64,000 nucleotides of DNA from Mytilus galloprovincialis (Eukaryota; Mollusca; Bivalvia; Mytilida; Mytilidae): NCBI RefSeq assembly GCF_965363235.1, contig NC_134843.1:52137535-52201534 (forward strand), given 5' to 3'. Position 1 is the first letter of the stretch. Each line of letters starts with the position of its first letter. The position numbers were made by a program, and so were the translations under genes. The notes beneath the pieces were generated by a model that had not been told where the DNA came from, ran no database searches, and was given only the letters and a program-made list of their open reading frames with translations. This document shows positions 23,699 through 35,046 of this stretch, in pieces.

Positions 23699-23857
23699 GC
23701 AGTGGCGAATCCAGAAGTTTTCATAAGCGGGGGAAAAGGGGGGCTGACTGACCTAGGCTAAGGGGGAGGTGCCGCTCCAGTCATGCTTCAGTGATTCCTT
23801 ATATAATCAACCAAATTTTCCCCACGAAATGGGCCCCCAGATCCGCCTATTGCATGG
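23699..23857. repeat. MITE of the CAGTGGCGGATCC class, second subfamily
   Basis: Starts CAGTGGCGAATCCAGAAG and ends CCCAGATCCGCCTATTG, with internal TCATGCTTCAGTGATTCC and TTATATAATCAACCAAA. Related copies at 30700-30842 (inverted), 37928-38060 and 32187-32279 show it is dispersed. Confidence 0.65.
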
Positions 23858-24519
23858 ATCATATGATTATCTCATTTAGTTTAAGTCTATTTTACAGTTG
23901 ATTAACATGCATTTTGTTTATTTTTTCAATCGGCACTACAAGTTTCTGTTATTTTTTAATTACCAGTAAGTATTTAAAAAAAGGGAAAACGTATTTATCG
24001 TGGGGCAACAGATAAAAATAAAGGGGGAATGTGTCCAGTGGACACAAATGCCCCGCTTGCATGTAACGTTATACAGGGACAGAACTAAAGAACAGCAAAG
24101 AAAAATGATGATACCCAAATTCGAACTTGATTTGAATGTTGTGGCAATAAGCATTGTGTAAACGTTTCATAAAAGTTGGTTGGGGCATTTGGTTGGAATG
24201 GAATCGAATTATTTAACAAATTTTGTATTTGTAAAGAGGCATATTTTTAGAACGTAAACGTGACGCCACCAAAATTCCAAAACTTAATCTGTGTTTTGTT
24301 GTAGCAAGCATTATTAATAAGATTTATAGCATTTGGTTGAGGTAAAGTAATATATTTGATAGAGGGTTAACTTACTTCTTACAAGGAATTCGAAGCTATT
24401 AAACCAAGAGTTCCAAATGGTGAAGTTGAAATCGTCCCTTCTTAAATTTTACGGACGCCATCTCGAGTTGGTTGATCGTTATGGTATAACGCTTCACAGA
24501 TGATATCGGATATGTTCCT

Positions 24520-24819
24520 TATGTCGTAACTACAATCCAATCCCTTTTTACCACGAATGTGACCTACGGAATTAGATTATTTACTGGGTTTGTAATACCA
24601 TGAGCAACACGACGGGTGCTTACCCTTCCGGAGTACCTGATATTACCCCTCTTTTTGGTGGGGTTCGTGTTGCTTATTCTTTAGTTTTCTATGTTATGCC
24701 TTGAATATGTACTATTATTTGTCTGTTTGTCTTTTTATTTTTTAGCCATGGCGTTGTCAGTTTATTTTCGATCTATGAGTGTGACTGTCCCTTTGGTATC
24801 TTTCGTCCCTCTTTTTCAG
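24520..24819 (+). repeat. Dispersed repeat R1 (ACTACAATCC...GGTATCTTTCGTCCCTC)
   Basis: Contains CACGACGGGTGC, CTTACCCTTCCGGAG and AGCCATGGCGTTGTCAGTT. Relatives lie at about 57140-57480 (+), 42530-42705 (+), 48905-49090 (-) and 33330-33445 (-). I recall this sequence as highly repeated in mussels. It has no credible protein. Confidence 0.65.
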
Positions 24820-25147
24820 AAGGACAACGCCCGTTGTCACGTGGCACACATTTCGTTAAATTTTTTTGAGAACAATCACATTCGTGAGTTGCCATGGCCA
24901 GCAAATGAATCCAGCTTTATCGCCAATCGAACATCTGTGGGATGAACATGGACAACGTCTCAGAAATAGTCCAAATCTACCGGAAACGCTCGCTCAGCTC
25001 CTAATAGCACTTTCCAGGGAATGGGACAACATCCCTCAAGACTTCATTCGACGTCTAATTGATTCAATGCGACGGAGGTATCAGGCGGCAATAAATGCAA
25101 GAGGTGCACATATTACACATTTGTGTCACGTTAACTTGAATTTCTAA
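24820..25147 (+). pseudogene. Tc1/mariner transposase C-terminal fragment
   Basis: KDNARCHVAHISLNFFEN carries the second catalytic Asp context of Tc1-type DDE transposases. After a single extra A near 24905 the frame continues as MNPALSPIEHLWDEHGQRLR with the third acidic residue, and then a basic C-terminal region (RRLIDSMRRRYQAAINARG). The N-terminal DNA-binding part and first Asp are absent: the fragment begins exactly where repeat R1 ends. Non-functional. Confidence 0.8.
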
Positions 25148-25903
25148 TTCGTCCTGTTAAAATTGTCCGAAAATGTGCAATATTGTTTCAAATAGAGAAA
25201 ACTCGTAATTATTTTCTTCAAAATAATGTTAGCTAACTGTTCCATTAACGTATTTTGTTATTATACATATAAATGATCTTACAAACTTGTAATTTAGCCT
25301 AGTATATATATATATATCTTTACAACATGAAATTTCCTTAGTCATGTTAGTTTCAAAATTCTAAATATCATATAGACATATCACTTTGAAAAATATTTAA
25401 TTGTATTTTATAGTATTACAAAGTAGTGTGCGTTTCTTATCGTTATCCAAAAAGATAATATATAGTTAATAACAACAAACTTTTGTTTTGGGTTATTCAA
25501 TTTTTTGTTTATACATTCTGAATAATTTCCAAAATCGGTATACAAAATGCGGTTTTAGCTATTTTCAGGCGTCAATAATCAACTTGGTCATCCATCTCTT
25601 ACGGAAAATAAGTCAAATTGGACACAATGACGAATATCAAAGTAAATTGTGTTAAGCTTCGAAAACGTGAAATAAAAGTTGACATTTAGACATTTTGTAA
25701 AGGCCCTGATGTGAAATTAATTCAGAGAAAATTGACCCAACAAAACTAATAAAAAATACTAAATTTAAAACTGACAATCTACACTCTTAGAGTAAATATC
25801 TTACGTTAGTAATGTCAATAATATTTTTGCACTGTTTACATTGAAAATTTGTTTGTAAGTCTACAGAATGTTTCAATCTGTTTGATTTCTGACGTTTAGC
25901 CGA
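25148..25903. other. No recognisable feature
   Basis: AT-rich sequence downstream of the Tc1 fragment and of the B-box gene. I see no gene or structured repeat. Confidence 0.6.
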
Positions 25904-27610
25904 TCATTTAACTTCATACAAACTGGCTAGTCCATAGTAATTCGTTACCATTAGAATATTTCTTCCTTTGTCAAAATAGATACCAAAAGGGTCTTGTATC
26001 CCATTCTCGTTTGTTAACAATCGACGCACGTGCTTTCCGTCTGGTGAAAGTACGACAATACTGTTATTCCAATGGGATACCACGAACACATTGGAATCGT
26101 TATCAACTGTTACTCCATGAACAGAATCCACAAATGATACGTCTTTGTATTCCCAAACCTTTTGTCCAGTGACTGTGTAGCATGTTACGGAATTTGTTTT
26201 ATTTATTGTATGGTATATCCTGTCATTTGATGTTGCAACATAGTTCCAGACCCCTTCATCGACTTTAACTACTGTAGTAACAGTACTTCCGCTATTGACG
26301 TCTTGTGTTTGAATACCCCTTCCTCTTTCATAATATAGTAATCTTCCTTTTTCATTTGTAATGCCGTAGCACTGATTGGACGTTTTAATCTGTCTTACAG
26401 TTTTTCTATTGACAATGTTGATTATTTCTATGTAATAAGGCTCTGCATTATGGGTGACAGCGACCGTGTTTTCATCAATACATGTAACATCTATAGAGCG
26501 ATGTGATACAGGTATTGCACAAACAAATATACCATTGTCGTTGTGGATTACAAGCCGATCATTAGATTGATCTACGAAGATAATTTTACCAGACGGCATG
26601 ATAGTACAACCCGTGATTCCAATTCCGTTTTCTCCTTTCGATATCTCAAATTGTTTTAGTAAAGTAAGATTAATGTCATTGATTGTTTTGGATATCGTTG
26701 GTATCCTTTTCTGAGCTTGTTTTTCTCTATCCGTCGTCATGGAGATCGTTGACGGTTTTGTTGTAACGGATATCTCTCCGATCTTTGTCATGGACAGTAT
26801 GTCTGACATCTTGTTGTCTAGTTTATATTGTAAGTGTATTTGTTGTAAGCCACTATCTTCTATTAAAGACGTCATGAACTTCTCTTCCTCTTGGATCTTG
26901 GCCTCAAATATTTTACCGCCAAAAAATGTCTGAAGGTCGGTTGCAAAAAGTTTAGTCAGAGCTATATTGTTCTGTAGCTCATCTATTGTTTTCTCATGGT
27001 CAGAAACTTTTTGCACAAATCTGTTTATTTGTGACATGACCTTTTGTTCCGCAGCTTGTAAATCCTGTTGTATTTCTTGTTCAAGTTTATCTAAATGTAT
27101 GTTTATTTTAGCACGCATTTCTTTTATATCTTTCTGAAATCCTTGCCTCTGCTGTTTGATTATCTCTAGATTCTGCCTTCGATCTTCCACTATTCTGTCT
27201 ATATTGTTCTTCATTTCTTTTAAATTTTGTTCCATAATTTCAAATAATGCTGAATTCATCGCGGTTTTAACAACTTCATCAATTGCTAACAAATCACATT
27301 TCAAATCACATTTCTTGTGATTTGTTGTGATGCAAAGCGGACAACAAAGTTATTCATGTTAAGAACAGTAGAGCTGATATTTTTTGTCATGTTCTGAGCA
27401 GTATTGGTTTATACTTGCTATTATGGGCGGTATTTGTTTATAATCATCCATTGAAGTTATCTCATGCTTTCTTGTACCTCTTGAAGCTCGATGGTGTTTT
27501 TCACACGATGTACATATCCCTTCGTTGCATTCCGGACACCAAAAGGCAGCTGCTTTAACCACGTCCTGAGCTTCACACACGCCACAATATGATTCACTAG
27601 CTGAAGCCAT
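25904..27610 (-). pseudogene. B-box / coiled-coil / NHL-like propeller (TRIM-like) gene with two in-frame stops
   Basis: Single-exon reading frame of 569 codons on the minus strand starting MASASESYCGVCEAQ. B-box 1 covers residues about 9-52 (C..C...C..C..CEKHH...H). B-box 2 runs from about 70 (CSEHDKKYQLYC...LCCPLC...HKKC). Residues about 110-250 form a coiled coil rich in Glu, Lys and Gln, and about 300-568 form a repeated beta-propeller pattern (CTIMPSGKIIFVDQSNDRLV, VTVDNDSNVFVVSHWNNSIV). There is no RING finger. Two TAA codons interrupt B-box 2, at 27359-27361 and 27350-27352, where YCxHExLC would be expected; the frame is otherwise open on both sides. A 12-bp direct duplication follows (KCDLKCDL). 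The family is widely expanded in bivalves and works as ubiquitin-pathway or scaffold proteins. Translation from the Met at 27304 would give a 466-residue protein without B-boxes. Confidence 0.8.
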
Positions 27611-28835
27611 TCAAATCTTCAAAACAAAATTGATAATTATATAGCTACTGACTTTAAAACGAGCTTGAAAGTACTAAAAGTCCGTTTCATTTTATTTGTA
27701 TTCCTCAATTTTGGACATACATTATCGAAACAAGAGGCCCTCAAGAGCCTGAATCACTCACTATGACATTTTGTATTCATTTTTACTGCGTTCAGGCCTG
27801 GACTGAGTCGGTGTGTCTATTCTGTGTTGGTCTTTGCATTATGTATTCGTGTTTGTTTTCTGTAATGAGTTAATACTTCAGTTTCATTATGTATATCTGT
27901 TATATTCATTTGATAAAATTTACTGTTTGCAATAGCATTAATTGTTCTAAATAATAAGGATGTTCTTATCCCAAGCATAAAAACATAGCCGTATTTGACA
28001 CAGCCTTTTTCAACTTTTGATCTTCAGTGCTGTACAACTTTTTACTTTTTTTCGCTTTCGATCTTTTATATCTGGGCGTCGGTGGTGAGTCTTGTGTGGA
28101 CGAGGCGCGTTTTTGACGTATTGAATTTTAAACCTGATGCTTTTTGTTATTCATTAATCATGTGTTTCTTTGTCTAATACGTTCTCCTATTTATTTGTAT
28201 TGTAGTCCTGTAATATTATGTTGTCATTTCAATGTTATATTTAACATTGCCATTAAAGTGCGAGGTTTCAAATTGGCATGCCACAAAACCAGGTTCAACC
28301 CACCATTTTTTCCTTTAAAAATGTCCTGTACCAAATCAGGAATATGGCCATTGTTATGTTATTGTTCGTTTCTGTGTGTTTTACATTTTAACGTTGCGTC
28401 GTTTGTTTTCTCTTATTTTTGAGTGTAATTTCACATTGCGATAAGACTTTGGTTTTTCTGTTATATGTATTATTCTCGTGGGATTTTGTCTGATGCTTGG
28501 GCCGTTTCTGTGTGTGTTACATTTAAGTGTTGTGGCGTTGTTCTCCTCTTATATTTAATGCGTTTCCCTCGGTTTTAGTTTGTTACCCCGTTTTTGTTTT
28601 TTGTCCATGGATTTATGAGTTTTGAACAGCGGTATACTACTGTTGCCTTTATTTGGCCTCAAATATCAGGTTCATCTGACGAAAGATTTTGACCACTTTT
28701 TAAACACTTAAATGTCTATTTCATTAGATTCAATTAGTTTAGGTGAAAGATTTTAACTAATTTAGTCATTAAAAACGATTCGATTCAAGCTCTAATATGA
28801 AAAATCTACCAAATATGCCGAAAAATTTCGTTTTT
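27461..28835. repeat. Tandem duplication, left unit (1375 bp)
   Basis: Direct repeat of exactly the same length as 28836-30210. It contains the first 50 codons of the B-box gene, its start and upstream region, and dispersed repeat material. I noticed a single base difference (TATATCTG versus TATATATG, near 27895 and 29270). Confidence 0.92.
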
Positions 28836-28985
28836 CTCATGCTTTCTTGTACCTCTTGAAGCTCGATGGTGTTTTTCACACGATGTACATATCCCTTCGT
28901 TGCATTCCGGACACCAAAAGGCAGCTGCTTTAACCACGTCCTGAGCTTCACACACGCCACAATATGATTCACTAGCTGAAGCCAT
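28836..28985 (-). pseudogene. Truncated 5' copy of the B-box gene
   Basis: The duplicated unit carries only the first 50 codons (MASASESYCGVCEAQ through the first B-box, ending at RKHE), after which the frame runs into unrelated sequence. It is a promoter plus first-domain fragment created by the tandem duplication, which places an extra copy of the start region upstream of the longer gene. Confidence 0.85.
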
Positions 28986-30210
28986 TCAAATCTTCAAAAC
29001 AAAATTGATAATTATATAGCTACTGACTTTAAAACGAGCTTGAAAGTACTAAAAGTCCGTTTCATTTTATTTGTATTCCTCAATTTTGGACATACATTAT
29101 CGAAACAAGAGGCCCTCAAGAGCCTGAATCACTCACTATGACATTTTGTATTCATTTTTACTGCGTTCAGGCCTGGACTGAGTCGGTGTGTCTATTCTGT
29201 GTTGGTCTTTGCATTATGTATTCGTGTTTGTTTTCTGTAATGAGTTAATACTTCAGTTTCATTATGTATATATGTTATATTCATTTGATAAAATTTACTG
29301 TTTGCAATAGCATTAATTGTTCTAAATAATAAGGATGTTCTTATCCCAAGCATAAAAACATAGCCGTATTTGACACAGCCTTTTTCAACTTTTGATCTTC
29401 AGTGCTGTACAACTTTTTACTTTTTTTCGCTTTCGATCTTTTATATCTGGGCGTCGGTGGTGAGTCTTGTGTGGACGAGGCGCGTTTTTGACGTATTGAA
29501 TTTTAAACCTGATGCTTTTTGTTATTCATTAATCATGTGTTTCTTTGTCTAATACGTTCTCCTATTTATTTGTATTGTAGTCCTGTAATATTATGTTGTC
29601 ATTTCAATGTTATATTTAACATTGCCATTAAAGTGCGAGGTTTCAAATTGGCATGCCACAAAACCAGGTTCAACCCACCATTTTTTCCTTTAAAAATGTC
29701 CTGTACCAAATCAGGAATATGGCCATTGTTATGTTATTGTTCGTTTCTGTGTGTTTTACATTTTAACGTTGCGTCGTTTGTTTTCTCTTATTTTTGAGTG
29801 TAATTTCACATTGCGATAAGACTTTGGTTTTTCTGTTATATGTATTATTCTCGTGGGATTTTGTCTGATGCTTGGGCCGTTTCTGTGTGTGTTACATTTA
29901 AGTGTTGTGGCGTTGTTCTCCTCTTATATTTAATGCGTTTCCCTCGGTTTTAGTTTGTTACCCCGTTTTTGTTTTTTGTCCATGGATTTATGAGTTTTGA
30001 ACAGCGGTATACTACTGTTGCCTTTATTTGGCCTCAAATATCAGGTTCATCTGACGAAAGATTTTGACCACTTTTTAAACACTTAAATGTCTATTTCATT
30101 AGATTCAATTAGTTTAGGTGAAAGATTTTAACTAATTTAGTCATTAAAAACGATTCGATTCAAGCTCTAATATGAAAAATCTACCAAATATGCCGAAAAA
30201 TTTCGTTTTT
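28836..30210. repeat. Tandem duplication, right unit (1375 bp)
   Basis: Second unit, immediately adjacent. The junction at 28835/28836 reads TTTCGTTTTT/CTCATGC, joining the far end of one unit to the near end of the next with almost no shared bases. Small open frames of 60 and 92 codons recur at the same offset in both units and are not convincing genes. Confidence 0.92.
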
Positions 30211-30231
30211 CAGATGGCTTTTGCCAAAAAT

Positions 30232-30340
30232 GAAAGTGGCCGCATCCGTGTTCATCCTACACCTTTATATATGTTATGTATTATCATCAAATACAACTTA
30301 CATTTCAATATAAAGGATGAACACGAATGCGGCCAGTTTC
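30232..30340. repeat. Imperfect inverted repeat
   Basis: GAAAGTGGCCGCATCCGTG at the left is answered by CACGAATGCGGCCAGTTTC at the right, with GTTCATCCT / AGGATGAAC just inside, around a centre of about 37 bp. Possibly a foldback element. Confidence 0.65.
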
Positions 30341-30417
30341 GTTTTACACGGAAAACGTCTAAAATTTAACTAAAATGCTAGAATTGTGAAGATTTCAGTA
30401 GTTTAGCATGACTTAAT

Positions 30418-30571
30418 CAGTGGCGGATCCAGAGAGGGGGGGGGGTTCCGGGGGTTGGAACCCCCCTTTTTTTTGGCCGATCAATGCATTTGAATGGGAG
30501 CATATAGTTGAAACCCCCCTTTACTCTAGGTTGGGAACCCCCCCTTTTTAAAATGGCTGGATCCGCCACTG
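30418..30571. repeat. MITE with CAGTGGCGGATCCA ends
   Basis: Terminal inverted repeats CAGTGGCGGATCCAG and CTGGATCCGCCACTG, with G-rich and C-rich arms (GGGGGTTCC / GGAACCCCC). It is flanked by CTTAAT on both sides, a likely 6-bp target duplication. Relatives at 39027-39176, 45106-45186 and 56215-56346. Confidence 0.8.
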
Positions 30572-30699
30572 CTTAATGGTGCTAGTACCCGATATGTGTG
30601 CATTGCATTGCAAAAAACAGCCCATATTTATCTAGCAGAAGCTTTTAACTAGCCAATAAATAACTAAAAGTTCACATTTCAACAATTTTGTAAAACTGC

Positions 30700-30842
30700 T
30701 ATATTTTGGGGCCAAAAAGGGGTCTTACTGGACCTACTCCTTTGGTTGATTATATAGGGAATCACTGAATCATGACTGGAGCGGGGCCCCTCTCAGGCAG
30801 TCAGTGGTCCCCCACTTATGAAAATTTCTGGATCCGCCAATG
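30700..30842. repeat. MITE, second subfamily, inverted copy
   Basis: Contains GGTTGATTATATAGGGAATC, CATGACTGGAGC and CTGGATCCGCCAATGG, the reverse complement of the elements at 23699 and 37928. Confidence 0.6.
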
Positions 30843-30849
30843 GTCTAGT

Positions 30850-32025
30850 CTCGATCATCCAGCCGCTTTATTTTTCAAAGTAGAGCGTCTGCGAGTGGAT
30901 GAGAAGTGATATAAAAATGGTAATTTATGACATTCGGAATAGTATCGGCTTTTTTAACTTGTTGTTAGAGATAATGTCCAAGACGAATAACCAAGAAGTT
31001 GGTTATTGACTTCGGAAGAAAAGACATTACGATAATTTTATTGCAACGCCCGAGTGTACCGATTGTTGTTGAACGCTATTTATATATTTTTGTGACGACA
31101 TTCATTTCATGGAAAACACCATACAGCATGGCTTGCATGGGTAGCTACTTCAGAAAACGACCTCCTTTCGTAAAGAGCATAAGGTAGGGTAGATAACTCC
31201 AGGAAAAAAATGACTTTAAAATTGCTTAGATCATCACTCTTATTACGCACGGGAATCACGACGGTTGGTTATACCTATTATCATTTATGAACAACTTATT
31301 TTGACTTGAAAGGATATTGCATGACGATAATATAAAACAATATTAAAATAAATACAGGTAAAAATTATTTTTGAAGCATGTTATTTGAGAAAAAGCGATT
31401 TCTCATGGAGAGTTTTTGCGGAAGAAGGTAGGATTTTTTTTTTAAAGTTCAAAAAATGTAATAAAGAATTGATTATACCTTAAAGTACCTTTATTTTTCG
31501 AATATATAGGGACCAATCATGATTTGAAGTAATAATTTTGACCAAAAAATGGTGTGTTAGTATGTGGGGAAAAAAATTCATTTTGAGTATGAAATTTTTG
31601 TCCCCTGAATCTATAGTCATTATTTTTTTTTATTTTTTTCCAAAGAAATGATAAAGCTTGCCCATAAGGCTTTTATGGAGAATATCATTCAATGATGAAA
31701 TCCTGTTTTCAAAATTGTATATAAAAACTTTGGTATTGACAAAAGGAGGGAAAAGGGGGGGGGGGTAGTCGTTCAAAACCTAGCTGTCACCCTTAACTCA
31801 TAATGAGGTCTCTGATTACAATCCTTTCTTTTACCTTACAGATTATCAAATATGATTAACCTAATTGTAAGCTTTGCCTAAGGGTCACATAGATATATAT
31901 CTATGCAGCAATCAAGGATCAATATCAATGAGTATCATGAGTACAATTCAAAGCCATGATCAATTGTCCTAATTGTTTAATGGTTTATGTAAAACTAAAT
32001 GTTCAATCTTCCATAGGCTTAGGCA
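30850..32025. other. No recognisable feature
   Basis: AT-rich sequence with homopolymer runs, including a G tract near 31755. I see no gene. Confidence 0.6.
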
Positions 32026-32029
32026 TAAT

Positions 32030-32310
32030 ATTACTAACTAGATACATGTAGGGATGTACATGTATATTGCAACAATTGACAACCTCATAAGTCATGACAT
32101 ACTGTAAATTTTTGCAACAAATTACAACCTTATGTAATGTAAATATATAATGCAACAGATGACAACCAGAGTAAAACATTTATTAATTATATACAGAATC
32201 ACTGACGCATGACCAGAGCAGGACCCCTCTGAGGCAGTCAGTGGGCGCAACACATAAAATTAGTTGATCTGCCACTTACAACTTCATGTAATGTACATCT
32301 GTATACTGCA
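32030..32310. repeat. Degenerate minisatellite split by a MITE
   Basis: Units of about 50 bp of the form ATGTAATGTAxATxTATAxTGCAACAxATGACAACC recur at about 32045, 32100, 32135 and again at 32282. A MITE fragment with TGACGCATGACCAGAGCAGG (32187-32279) lies between the last two. Confidence 0.5.
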
Positions 32311-32501
32311 GCAAATGATACAAAATGGAATTCTTTCTCTACACATCACATTTAACAACACACTCACATTTGCTTAAACTAAATGAATGCATTTCTCTAA
32401 ACATTATTGATGTATTGCCATTATCATGATTATGCACTTTTCTTTTGAACTTTTAGTCCAATAAATCACATAGAGATAACACATGTTATTGCAAGTGTAA
32501 T

Positions 32502-32643
32502 ATGACTGTAATATTTTTTCTGTCTATAAAGAATTAACATAGAAAATTTGGTGCACACTGAATAACGCGCATAGCTGGTTATTTGACAGTGTGCACCACA
32601 TTTTTTATGTTATTTCGAATAGACAGAAAAAATATTACAGTCA
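32502..32643. repeat. Palindromic MITE
   Basis: ATGACTGTAATATTTTTTCT at the left is answered by AGAAAAAATATTACAGTCAT at the right, and GGTGCACACTG by CAGTGTGCACC nearer the centre. A partial relative lies at 46985-47065. Confidence 0.85.
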
Positions 32644-33329
32644 TTTTTTAAATGTACAAATACATGTAACATACAAATACATTTTAAAGTACTTTTTTTT
32701 AGGACACCATTTGTCACAGTTTGGCCACATAGACATACGGCATCATATACTAGTTATTAATACCATACTTTTAATAATAATACTGATTCAGTATTGTTTA
32801 TATATTTGACCTCATTGTAAAGGTAAGTAACAATATTACACACTGTAGCTTGTACATCATGTACAGGTTGTAAGCTCTTGAACATGTATTGAATTTATAT
32901 AATGAATATTGAGATGTTGTGCTTGTCACTTTTTAGTTAACCATCAACATAACAAAAACAATCACAAATAACAATACAGAAGAAGATGAAATATGTCATG
33001 TTTATACTTCTAAAGAGACTGCTTTCATACATCATATAAATTCATAGAACTATTTCCCTTGAAAAAAATGCATGTTGATATTTTTTAATATAGGAAGAGA
33101 CATAAACTTTTAATAACTAATATGTGGAAAATATTCATCTATTTTGGTGGATTTAACATATTATATGGACAATGACTTTATAGGCTGTTCTCTGTAGGAC
33201 TAAGAACAGTTATTGTTTTTTTTTTATAATTTAAAGCAAGCATGCATGCTTTAATGTATAACTGCTGTTTTCTTTTCACATCACAACTGTAGAATACATG
33301 TAAATGGTGTTGTGTTCATTAAAAAATGT

Positions 33330-33445
33330 GTAAAAGAGTGGCCAAAGATACCAAAGGCACCTTCAATCTCATAAGTAAAAAAACAAAGAAAAACCCAAGG
33401 CTAAAAAACTGGGGGTGATCTCAGGTGCTCTGGAAAGGTAAACTG
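33330..33445 (-). repeat. Fragment of dispersed repeat R1, inverted
   Basis: GGCCAAAGATACCAAAGGCA and CTGGGGGTGATCTCAGGTGC are reverse complements of parts of the R1 family. Confidence 0.5.
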
Positions 33446-33489
33446 AAACATCATCAAGTACATGTACACGTTCAAACTTTCCTAAGTCA

Positions 33490-35046
33490 CAGACAGTCTT
33501 ACCTTCAGTTTCAACTATTCATCAGTCAACGTCAGTCTTACCTTCCGCAACAGCAAGCTCACTCATGACTCATTCACCATCAAATGTCAAAGCTAAATGT
33601 TATTCCTCACCATCCTTATCACCATCACCAGCAAAGACAGTGTCTCCACATGAATTATTGGAAAACCCACCATGTTGGTTTAAGAACAAATACCTTCTTC
33701 ATACATGGGATGAGGGGTCAAAAAAATTAACAACTTACAATGGGAAAATAGTTCATTATCTGGCAAGGCGAAAAACTTTTAGGGTAAACAAGATTTCATG
33801 ATATTTTGGGTGTGCATGAAGGTTCACTGTCACATCTCTTTAAAATAAAAACTGGGAAATTGATATTATTAAGTTTTGGTGAGTGGGTTAATATCTCATT
33901 CCTGTTATCCTTTTTACATCAACAAAATGGTTTCCCCCTGATGTTTTAAAATGGAATTAAATACTAGTAACTCAAATTTTACTTCATGCATGCTTTTTGA
34001 TAACATACAATAACCTTTGTTTCACATGCAAGGTGTTATAGATCACACAACATCATAACCTGCATCCCTCAACAATTAATGTCAGATGAATACATAGCTG
34101 CCACAAATACAGACTATTTTAGTGTGTGGTGCAGGCATTGGCTACTTCAGTTAAATGAAACAAACTTCTATTTCCCTTGTTTAATAATGCTTTCATAGCT
34201 TATACTTTGACTAATTAACTTTATGTTGCTTTTTGTTGCTTTATGATACTATATGTTGCTTTGCTTATTAGTGTTACTTTATGTTGCTTTGTGTTGCTTT
34301 ATGATACTATATGTTGCTTTAAAATTGAGAATGGAAATGGGGAATGTGTCAAAGAGACAACAACCCGACCATAGAAAAAAACAACAGCAGAAGGTCACCA
34401 ACAGGTCTTCAAAGTAGCGAGAAATTCCCGCACCCGGAGGCTGCTTATTAGTGTTACTTTATGTTGCTTTGTGTTGCTTTAAGATACTATATGCTGCTTT
34501 GCTTATTAGTGTTACTTTATGTTGCTTTGTGTTGCTCTATGATACCATATGTTGCTTTGCTTATTAGTGTTACTTTTCTTCTTGTGCGACAATATAATTT
34601 TTTTGCTTTATATATTGTTTTTACAGCATGAATAAAAAATGTTTGCATACTAATAACAGTATCTTTAGACTGAAAATAAATCAAACTTTTAAAGACAGCT
34701 TAAATAAAATGTATATACATTATTTACAGGTTATATATTGGAATGAATCTGAGGGTCAGAAAGAGACTACAAAATTAGAAAGATACGATTTGACATACAA
34801 AGAACTAAAACAGGATATCAATGAAGGCACCCTTAAGATAATGTAAGTATAACAAAATTAAATAATTTTAAGAATCAAATTGAATTATTTTAAGAATCAT
34901 ATTGAATTATTTTAAGAATCAAGTTAAATAATTTCAACAATCAATCTTAACAAAAAATCAATAATTTGTTTTGGTCATTTGTTTATCCTCTTTTCTGTTG
35001 TTATGAAGTTACAAACTGTTTTCTTTTTTTTATTTTCAGAAATTAA
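33490..35046 (+). CDS. Candidate 3' end of an unrecognised gene with a Tudor-like tail (three exons)
   Basis: Exon A (about 33490-33783) encodes a Ser/Thr/Pro-rich stretch (SPSLSPSPAKTVSPHELLE) and then NKYLLHTWDEGSKKLTTYNG, IVHYLARRKTFR. Exon B (34730-34842, between TTACAG and GTAAGT) continues in phase as VIYWNESEGQKETTKLERYD, ending KQDINEGTLKI. A short terminal exon at 35040 after TTTTCAG gives I-N-stop, so the protein would end ..EGTLKIIN. The arrangement of hydrophobic and charged residues (K.L.H.W..G.KK...G.I..Y.....RV.Y......Y...L..D...G.LKI) resembles Tudor/chromo-barrel-like tails in uncharacterised animal proteins. Phases agree at both junctions. The upstream part of the gene is not identified, so it could be a gene fragment or belong to a mobile element. 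Confidence 0.5.
34200..34575. repeat. TTATGTTGCTTTG minisatellite interrupted by a repeat insertion
   Basis: Units containing TTATGTTGCTTTGTGTTGCT, ATGATACTATATGTTGC and CTTATTAGTGTTACTT recur from 34200 to 34323 and again from 34441 to 34575. Both blocks lie in the intron between candidate exons A and B. Confidence 0.8.
34323..34441 (+). repeat. Dispersed repeat inserted in the minisatellite
   Basis: AATTGAGAATGGAAATGGGG through CGCACCCGGAGG. Full-length relative at 53889-54010. Confidence 0.75.
34850..34935. repeat. 26-bp tandem repeat, about 3-4 units
   Basis: Units of the form TTGAATTATTTTAAGAATCA, repeated with slight variation, in the intron after exon B. Confidence 0.75.

Noticed and set aside
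27995..28422. 60- and 92-codon frames repeated at 29370-29797
   Set aside because: Identical only because of the 1,375-bp tandem duplication; composition is that of AT-rich repeat DNA.
28769..28972. 67-codon minus-strand frame
   Set aside because: Out-of-frame shadow of the truncated B-box copy.
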